Below the pieces are notes generated by a model. It did no database searches and was not told the DNA's origin. It worked only from the letters and a program-made list of their open reading frames with translations. Source: Patiria pectinifera (Eukaryota; Echinodermata; Asteroidea; Valvatida; Asterinidae). From it: a DNA stretch of 64,000 nucleotides. The position numbers were made by a program, and so were the translations under genes. Below are positions 45,573-55,300 of the stretch, in pieces (the first letter of the stretch is position 1; each line of letters starts with the position of its first letter). The DNA is taken from positions 32,508,900-32,572,899 of the forward strand of contig CM057149.1 of the NCBI GenBank assembly GCA_029964075.1, given 5' to 3'.

Positions 45573-45725
45573 AGTACGCAAGATGGCCGGCGCGGTCCAA
45601 TGGGGAAGGGAATTATGGGAAATAGGGTGGAAATAGCCGGGCCCCGTTCCGCATCCCCCGCGGCCAACGCGCGCGGGCGGGACGGGAGACCGGTCGGAAA
45701 AATGGCAGCGCCCTCCAAATTTTCG
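45570..45725. promoter_or_regulatory. CpG-rich promoter-like patch
   Basis: A compact GC- and CpG-rich island holds AAGATGGCCGGCGC (YY1-like AAGATGGC), GTCCAATGG (CCAAT box), ATTATGGGAAATA and AAAATGGCAGCGCC. These are the elements of a TATA-less housekeeping-type promoter. No first exon of a recognisable protein starts here; the nearest gene (the secreted protein) ends at 46014 on the minus strand. The call is inference. Confidence 0.35.
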
Positions 45726-46013
45726 TTATTGTAGTATAGATGTAATGTCTACAGTATTTACTCAAACTAAATAGCGCCCTCCTAATATGTTGTTCACCAT
45801 ATCTCCAATAGTTGTAGGTAGATTCGAGTCGAAAATACGTGTACATGTATTGGGATATAATAGGGTTAATATTCTGCTACAACAAATGACATTTTGTTCT
45901 AGTGTTATTACCCAAAGAAATGTCGATGTAATACCCTCCTAGGATCTTTTACTTTAATACTTGACTCATTGCTCTAGGTATAATGGAGCATTTTTAACAG
46001 GGGAAAATATCAC

Positions 46014-46309
46014 TCAGCAGTTTTGGTGCCAGAGAAGATACCATTCGGCCTGTGAGGACGACTGAATACCAAACGCTCGTACGGGTATTGGATTACCGAG
46101 GACCCCTTTACCCATCGCCTCCATCAATAAAGGGTGTGTCTCGTCCTGATTTTCCACGCTGAGCGCCGCATCAGCCGGGTCAAAGGTGATCCAGAATCCC
46201 CGGAATTCATCGGGGCTGAGGGCTTCGAAGGTCAAGTCGACTTCGGTTATGGTGTCCAGGCCTTTAGCTGACCGTTCCCTGATGTAAGTGCCTTCCGTAG
46301 TGCTTATTT
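46014..46309 (-). CDS. Secreted FAMeT-like protein exon 9: second half of Methyltransf_FA domain
   Basis: Acceptor CAATTTTAG before AAATAAGCAC; stop TGA at 46014-46016. It encodes TTEGTYIRERSAKG, DEFRGFWITFDPADAALSV, HPLLMEAMGKGVLG and PIPVRAFGIQSSSQAEWYL, then LLWHQNC. These match the R-x-F-W-I-x-W and PLPV..(I/V)G(I/V)S core of the family. Confidence 0.83.
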
Positions 46310-49300
46310 CTAAAATTGACAAAATGATAATGGACAGAACAATGTATCCGGATCGTAAGTATCATCGTTATTTCTACTCAAACCACGCCCACTACACATG
46401 TTACACTTTGTTTACATGTATATTTTCCAATGGAGCCAGTGGGGGCGCGCGGTACACAAAGCACCCATAGGAAAGCACACGCGTAAACAAACTGTGACGT
46501 CATCAGTACTGAGGCTTATTGGAAACATTGGAACCCGGAAGTGGTAATGGGCCTTAGTAATCAGTGGTGCGTGCGTGTGATAGACGCAGTCGAGTCGCTC
46601 ACGGACCGGATACAGTATTATTATGTATAGTGGTGCCCCCTAACGTTGCGCACTTCAACGTTTCCCCTGAATATTTCCTCATGCATTTTGTTGCCAAACT
46701 ATTACATGTATTAATCATTTCTGGTAATGAAACCAAGGATTCCTCATAAGCGCCCTAGGCACTGTAGCTCGCAAGCCTGAAGAAACCTGTAGAGAGAAGA
46801 CAATGAGAAGAAATTACAGTTTGAGAGGTGGGAGGAAAAGCCCAGAAGAATATTCTGGGGAAAACCCACGGAATCAGGCAGGGACTGAAAACCCAATCCA
46901 CTATACTAAACTTTAAAACTGTACGTAAAATACTGGTACTTTTACCTTAATATGCTTGCCTGTTGAACCTTTGTGAACAAATTCAGTGTCACGAAAATAA
47001 GTCCGAAATTCAAAAACGGTAGCGCCCGGAAATTAGGCACAACATCAGCTGAGTGTTCCCTAACGTGGCGCACTTGAACAAACCTCGGAAAATCCCAATT
47101 AAACATGTAAGAAATGTCTTTAAAGTTGAAAAATTCTGATAAACCATTAATATCTCTACTCACATGTATACCCAACTAGAAGTTTGTCAGAAAACTATAT
47201 TCGGACTAAATTAACATTATTCTACATTCGGACTATCAAACCTTCGGTCAAATGAACATTCGGACTAACGAACCTTCGGACTATCGTTTTAAATGCTCGG
47301 ATAAACGAATCTTATTTCATTTTCGGACTAATAAACCCCCGGTTATGGAGAAATTTGTGTGTTCGGACTATCGAACCTTCGGTTCAATTAACATTCGGAC
47401 TATCGAACCTTCGGCTATCGAGCGGACCCCACTACAACAATCCGCCGGAACCGTGGAGCTGTAGATTATAGTGTTGTGTGGCCTATACCCTTTCTTCACG
47501 AGCCGGTCATAATAAACTGAAAATGAGGTAACCTATGCAAGTGTGGTCAATCTGTGCCGGCGAGTGGGGGGGGGGGATAATCAAAATCCAAAAATTGCCC
47601 GTCCATGGAAATGAGAAGGGGGTGCGGACACCACATTTCACTAGGGGTGTGCTCTTCAGGATACATCAATATGTATACTCGCGCATACATCAAAACGGCT
47701 CTTGAATACATTTTTGTTGTTGGCATGTTAAAAAAAATATCTCGAAATCCGCATTTTTTTTCGCATCACAAACAAGTGAATCCCCAACGTAACCTCCCCC
47801 CCCCCCGGATTTACGCCCCTGAACTCTTCATTTTCGAAATGAAAGTAATGAATAAAAGTTCATTAAAAGTTAATACCAGTCTGCTCTGATGACTAATTTA
47901 AAATTTGTGATTAAACACCATAATGTTTTTAAACCACATTTAAAAGAAAATGAAAGTGAGGCTTGGAACGCATACCAATCATAAAATAGTCTGGCACCAT
48001 CCCATTTAACAGTTTACAATTTATATAATAATAATAATACCGGATTCTTATATATAGCGCACGTATCTACCAACACTAATAGGTACTCAAGGCGCTGGAA
48101 ATTATGCCTTTTATTAGAAACAGGTAAATGAATTTTATGAGAAATATGAGACCCATTGTGTAGCATCTTACAAGAGTTACAAGGTGCTGCGGCGCATATT
48201 GCAGTCACTGCCAGAAACACCTGGGCGAACCCTTCTCTTAGCGATAAGTGTTACTGGGTTCTTTACTGTGCATTACACAACACACGGGACCTACGGCTTT
48301 ACGTCCCATCCGAAGGACGAAGCAATAATGGTAAAGTGCCTTGCTCAAGAGCACAAACACCATGTTCCCACGGTCAGGATTCGAACCCATGTACCACGGC
48401 ACACGAGTTGAACACTGTAACCATTAGACCACAGCACCCCAAAAAGACACAGGGAACACGATCAAAAATGGCTTCCTCGCGAATAAGGTCTATTCAGAAG
48501 GTCCAGCGAAGGGCATATAATAGTACGCGAGCGTTCGGCACTGTTTTGTAAATTCGAGCGATTTACAATGAAGTGCGCAACCAAGAGTTTGCCATGGAGA
48601 TGGACTATCTTTCAAGTTTACGGTCGACAAAACATGGCCCATTTGAATGAGTGTCAATAGGCAACTTGAGCTAATATGTTATAGATTGGGACACAGCGTT
48701 CTGCCGCCTTACAAAAGAAACCACCATAAAAAAAAACAGAATTTTTAAAGAAAATGGCAAACAGATTTTCGAATCATACGCTTACGAAACTACTGACCGG
48801 AAAAAAATAACAATTTCAAATGTCCCATGCTACGAATTTGTTGACCATCTCCCACAATGCACTGGGAAAATTAACTCTCCGTGGCAAACTCTTGGTGGCG
48901 CGCTGCATTGAAAAATAATGTCCGTAGTTCAGGCAGGTGAGGACTGACTTACGTATCTCGTAGTAGAGCACAGGTTCTGATACAGTGTGCAGGTACACAG
49001 TGACTGAAGAAGAAGATGTGCGCACAGAGAACTGAATCTGGAACGGTGTGTCAGGCAACATCAGCACATTGAACTGTACCACTCCGTTGTTTGTAGAGTA
49101 TGAGGGACAACCTATAAATACAATCGGGATGAAACCCATTCAAACTGGTATTTGTTATAAAGCCAAAAAAACTCTGGGGAAAAAATCCCCAAATATCAAA
49201 ATTTCGTTCTTTTGCTGTTTACTTTGACATTTGAACAGTAAAAAGCAAGTTGGATTTCGAAACAGGGTTCACTTGGTTGAAATCCTTTAAAGAACTCATG

Positions 49301-52300
49301 CTAGTCAAAGAGTGATCAAACTAAACTGGTAAGTTCGGGGCCTGTTGGTTTAATTCCAGATCCAGATCGAGATCTAACGCCGTGCGAAACAAACACAACC
49401 GCTCTCGTGCGTCGAATCCTTTAGGCGCACGCAAAATGTCCTCTGCTTTAGGTTTTGGACAGAAGGGCTATTTTTATATATATCATTCTATAATTTCCAG
49501 GTAAAGTAAATTAAGCGATTTATTTTAAATTGCGAAAATACATTCTAAAATAATAACGACGATTAATTGTCACAAAAGCTAATTTGATGCGTCCAAACAC
49601 TTTTTCTTTCCGTCCGTCGCGCACGTCGCCATCTGTGATCTTGCTAATCCACCTCGCGAGCAGGATCCGTTAAAACGTGATCTGGAGCAGCTATCGACGC
49701 GCCGGATCACTGATCGCGATCAGGATATGCGCCAAACAAACAGGCTCAAATTAAAGAGTATAAGCGCGCAAGTTTGCATTGTGTCATGTACAGCGCCCCC
49801 AAGTGTCATGTGGTGTCATCCCCTTCCCCCTCCCTCAAGCAATTAGGCAACTGATAATTGGTAATAAGATAAGGTTTACGGTAGCACCATGTGACAAATG
49901 TTCTCTTTTTTTCGTTTGTGAGGTTCTGAAAAAGAACCGGGGATCAACGTTTCGGACAGTATGCTCTGCCCGTCGTCAGGTGACTCATGACGACGGGCAG
50001 GGCATACTGTCTGAAATGTTGAGTTTCCCCGGTTCTTTTTGAGAGCCTTGCAAACTTACAAGGGACATTTATCACGTGGTGCTACCGTTAACGCTATCAT
50101 TGTGCTACTTTCACCATGCAAACATTTAAATCTTATCTGATCATTGATAATCACGCATGCGGCAGCTATGCATCGCAATACTGGTAAGATAACAACGTTG
50201 GCGCACAGGCGCAAGGTACCAGTCACGTGTTACCATAAATAGAGCACCGACAATCTTTGGTCGCCCACCCAACGCCTCACAACATCCATTTTATTTCGTG
50301 CTTGACTGACGTCTTTACTAACAGGAGTTACAACCACTTTAGATATCAATGTTTCATAATTCCCCCCGGCGTTGCCCGGGTTAAAAGGCGCTAAATTTAT
50401 GCGCACCATACGTACGTGAATAATTAACTAGGCTAAATCTAATAAAAATTTACGAGTTTTTAACTTAACTGACAGGCAAACTAATATGACGATGTGACCT
50501 CGCCAACGTTGTTTACATACAATCATAGACCATATTCAGTGTTACCCACGTATCTGTAGTAATTCATTGGCCGGTGTGTCGTTTGAGACATTGTTGGAGG
50601 CATCGCAAGAAACGTTTTTGCTAAAGAACATGAGCAATTCATCTTAAATTCGCAATCTATACTGATCAACCGGAAAATTACATCTAATTTGGTTGCTTTT
50701 TATATACTTACCAAGAGGCCTTAATTAAATGCTTCTGTTTGGCTTCCGAACCATCAACCCAGTCAACCTCGTCATAATCAAAATTCAAAATCTTGAGAGA
50801 TAACGAATATCTTGGATTGAATTTGGTAATCACCTGTGGCAGTCGTTGGGGGCGATGTTGCTGAGGTTGCCGACGATGATGGAATCTGCTCCGGCGGCTC
50901 TCGGGGATCATCCGCGGGAATTTCCTCTGATAATAGATTTATATTCAGCCGTAAGTGGGGCGCCTTTTATAAAAACAAATTTCGGATGATAACGTGACTC
51001 CGGCTGAGGGGTTTCAACAGCATCGCTGATATTTTTATACATATCATAATGTAATTAGATGAATGAAATAGTGACATGATAAATAATAACGATGATAAAT
51101 TGTCACAAAAGCTAATTTGATGCGTCCAAACACTTTTTTCTTTCCGACCGTCACGCACGTCGCCATCTGTGATCTTGCTAATCCACCTCGCGAGTGGGAT
51201 CCGTTAAATCTGGAGCAGCTATCAACGCACCGGATTACTGATCGCGATCAGGATATGCGCCAAACAAACAGGCTCAAATTGAAGGGATGTAAGCGCGCAA
51301 GTTTGCATTGTACCATGTGCAGCGCCCCCAAGTGTCACGTGGTGTCATCCCCTTCCCCCTCCCTCAAGCAATTAGGAAACTGATCATTGGTAATGAGATA
51401 AGGTTTACGGTAGTACCATGTGAAAAAAAATCTTCTTTTGTTGCGTTTGTGAGGTTCTGAAAAAGAATCAGGGATCAACGTTTCGGACAGTATGCTCTGC
51501 CCGTCGTCAGGGGACTCATGACGACGGGCAGGGCATACAGTCTGACTTGTTGAGTTTCCCCGGTTCTTTTTCAGAGCCTCGCAGACTCACAAAGGACATC
51601 TATCACGTGGTGCTACCGTTAACGCTATCATTGTGTTACTTTCACCATGCAAACATTCAAATCTTATCTGATTATTGGTAATCACGCATGCGGCAGCTAT
51701 GCATCGCAATACTGGTAAGATAATAACGTTGGCGCGCAGGCGCAAGGTACCAGTCACGTGTTTACCATGAATAGTGCACCGATAATCCTTGGTCGCCCAC
51801 CCAACGCCTTACCACCATCCATTTTATTTCGTGCTTGACTGACGTCTTTACTAACAGGAGCTACAACCACTTTAGACATCAATGTTTCATAATTTCCCCC
51901 GGCGTTGCCCGGGTTAAAAGGCCCTAAATTTATGCGCACCATACGTACGTGAATAATTAACTAGGCTAAATCTAATAACAATTTAAGTGTTTTTAACTTG
52001 ACTGACAGGCAAACTAATATGACGATGTGACCTCGCCAACTTTGTTACATACAATTAAAGACCATATTCAGTGTTACCCACGTATCTGTAGTAATTCATT
52101 GGCCGGTGTGTCGTTTGAAAGATCGTTGGAGGCATCGCAAGAAACGTTTTTGCTGAAGAACATGGGCAAGTTTCGCAATCTATACTGATCAACCGGGGAA
52201 AAAAAACATCTAATTTGGTTGCTTTATATATTAAGAGGCCTTAACTAAATGCTTCTGTTTGGCTTCCGAACCATCAACCCAGTCAACCTCGTCATAATCA

Positions 52301-55300
52301 AAATTCAAAATGTTGAGAGATAACGAATATCTTGGATTGAATTTGGTAATCACCTGTGGCAGTCGTTGGGGGCGATGTTGCTGGGGTTGCCGACGATGAT
52401 GGAATCTGCTCCGGCGGCTCCGGCGGCTCTCGGGGATCATCCGCGGGAATTTCCTCTGATAATAGATTTATATTCAGCAGTAAATGGGGCGCCTTTTATA
52501 AAACAAATTTCAGATGATAACGTGACTCCGGCTGAGAGATTTCAACAGCATCGCTGATATTGTTATACATATCATAATGTAATTAGATAAATGAAATAGT
52601 GAAATAGCTCTGAGCCTTATCAGCCTGCGTTGTTAGAAAGACCAACGCAAACCTCAAGTTTTGAAACTGAAACGTTGGCACGAAAATATTTTTCAATTAG
52701 TCTATGTCATACTCATAGAAATAAGAGAAAAAGGTTGGTATCCTACCTTGTGTGCCATTGAAGATACACCTATAACTGGTAGCCGTCTCCTCACATCGAT
52801 GCAGCTCTGGACACGGGTTGGAGAGGCAGGCTATTTGGCAGAGGTATAAAACAAATTGTCGTACTATTGATTTCAATTCGTAAAGACCAATCTGTACACG
52901 CTATACATCCACGGAGGCCGCCTTCAATGGCGAAAGCATTGTGCTAGCTATTGTTCAGATAAAAAACGTCACGGGACAATTGCTTTGTACAATAGCTGTC
53001 ACAGTGCTTTCGCCATTGGAGGGGGCCTCCGTATTATGTACTGTCGGGATCTTGGGATTTCCCAGTCATTTAACTGCTACGAATGTATACATTTGTCATT
53101 TTGACCCAAACGTGCTGAACTGGGCCTATACACGTCAGCATATTAACCCATGTGTCAACCTAGTCACAATTGAAATTCAAAATTTCGAGAGGGTACGAAT
53201 ATCTTCGATTCAATTTTATATTCACCTGTTGCAGTCGTTGGGGCCGATGTTGCTGGGGCAGCCGGCGTTGATGGAATCTGCTCCCGAGGCTCCGGGGGTT
53301 CATCCGCGGGAACTTCCTCTGATAACAGATTTATATTTAGCAGTAAATGGGGCGCCTTTCATAGACTTTCGCCGTTCTTTTGGATTTTAAAATTTAAGAG
53401 GACACAGGAGTTCAATTTTGTTCAAAAATGAAGTCTCAATTTTAGATTTGTTTTATGATGTCAGAAATACTTGGTCAAAGTGTAATCTTTCTACTGCAAA
53501 GGAAAATCAAACAGGGTCGTAGCTAGGTCATTTTTGTGGGGGGGGGGAGTAAACATTTCTTGAACAAGGGCACTTGCATACCCTTGCTTAAATGTAGACA
53601 CGTTAAGTTTGTTGTCGGGACACTTGGCCTCCGTAAAATCAAACAGTGGTGGGGGGGGGGGGCTGGCGCCATCCGTCGACTGGTATTATCTGTTCATAAC
53701 CGACGAGTATGCACGCTAACGGACAATATATGGCGCTTTTCAGGGCGAAACATGCGCAAAAAAATTTTGGGGGGAAGGCACTCGTTAAAGCCGCTGGTAC
53801 AAAAAAAAGGCTTACTTTTTTTTTTAAGGGCAGTCGGTCGGGAAAAGGGCACTTGTAAACAAAAGAAGGGCACGCTTTACAAATGGGGGGGGGTAAGCGC
53901 TAGTGAAAACGAGCATTAAAATGGAAAAGGAAAGTCAAAATATTGTGGGGTAAATACCCCAGTAACCCCCCCCCCCCACCAACACCCCCCACCCCCGCCA
54001 CTGATCGCCTATGATAAATGAAAATAACTGGAAAACGAAAACACTTTACTACAGTAATGTTAATTTCAATTAAGTTTAGTGAGTTTTCTTAACAACAGTT
54101 ATGAAGACTTCATCACCCAAAAGGCAGCCCCCTAGCACGTCAAGGAAAATGAATTTGTTAACCATGAACCTGTTTTCATAAAGTTTCATAATAATGGCGT
54201 CATTAACGTTGGCACGTTGTGAAGGAATATATTTCAATTGTGTCATACTCATAGAAATAAGAGAAAAAGGTTGGTATCCTACCTTGTGTGCCATTGAAGA
54301 TACACCTGTAACTGGTAACCGTCTCCTCACATCGATGTAGCGCTGGACACGGGTTGAAGAGGCAGGCTATTATGCAGAGGTATAAAACAAATTGTCGTTC
54401 CATGGATTTGAATTCGTAAAGACTCCTCCGTGCATGCTATACATCCACAGACTAGAGGGCCCCTTCAATGGCGAAAGCATTGTGCTAGCCATTAGTCAGA
54501 TAATGCGTCAAGGGACAGTTGCTTTGTACAGTAGCTGGCGGCCTCCTTAAATGTACAGTAAGTTGACCTTATTCACGAGGAAGCCATTTTCGATGGTATT
54601 CCCTGAATCTATTTTATACATTGTAAACTGTTGAATGGGATGGTGCCAGACTTGCATGGAGTGCGTGCCAAGCCCCACTTTTATTTTATTTTTTAATGTG
54701 GCACAAACATTACACTCTAAATAGTCCTGTGTGATCAACTTGACCCAGAATCCGGGCCCCATCATGGGGCCTGACACTTGTAGGGGTCAAAGGACACTTT
54801 TCGAGTCACAGAAGTGTAATTTTGACCCGGAAAATGTCATTGTTTGACCCGGGAAAAGTGTCATTTCTACTCGCAAATTCCCAAAAGGAAAAGTTTACCT
54901 ATACAGTCTACAGCGTGCTCGGATCGGTCTCGGTTAAGGTCTTAAAAGACCTACATGTACATACACGTCCGCCAGCAGTATGTACGCTGAAGTCACCATT
55001 AGTTACGGAAACGCTATCACTTTGACTGAGTCACTGGCGTAACTATAAGGGGGACGTGGCACAGTAATTTTTGGACGTGCGTGTAATCATCACTGAAGTC
55101 TATAGAAGTCGATTTACTGGTCTGTACCACCTGCACATAAACTGTTCCTGCCATTTGTGTGGGACGAGCCAAGATGGCTGCTCTCTCTCTCTTACCTGGC
55201 AGTGTGCACTTGGGGGGTTCCGGGCGATACCTGACTCGGCCCCCTCGTCTGATGACCGTATCCGGCTGTCGCTTAGCAACCATCTGGATCTTGGCCTTAC

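Larger units (their letters stand above)
49551..51083. repeat. 1.5-kb tandem duplication, copy 1
   Basis: The segment from TAATAACGAC..GTCACAAAAGCTAATTTGATG to TCATAATGTAATTAGATGAATG is repeated immediately at 51084-52606 with only scattered differences. It holds linker exon 7, a hairpin MITE (49840-50160) and CCCCCGGCGTTGCCCGGG. Confidence 0.92.
51084..52606. repeat. 1.5-kb tandem duplication, copy 2
   Basis: A direct head-to-tail copy of 49551-51083, holding linker exon 6 and the second hairpin MITE (51370-51690). Confidence 0.92.

Noticed and set aside
45199-45636. 145-codon plus-strand frame before the CpG patch
   Set aside because: It crosses two tandem duplications and has no recognisable domain; only the promoter-like patch is reported.
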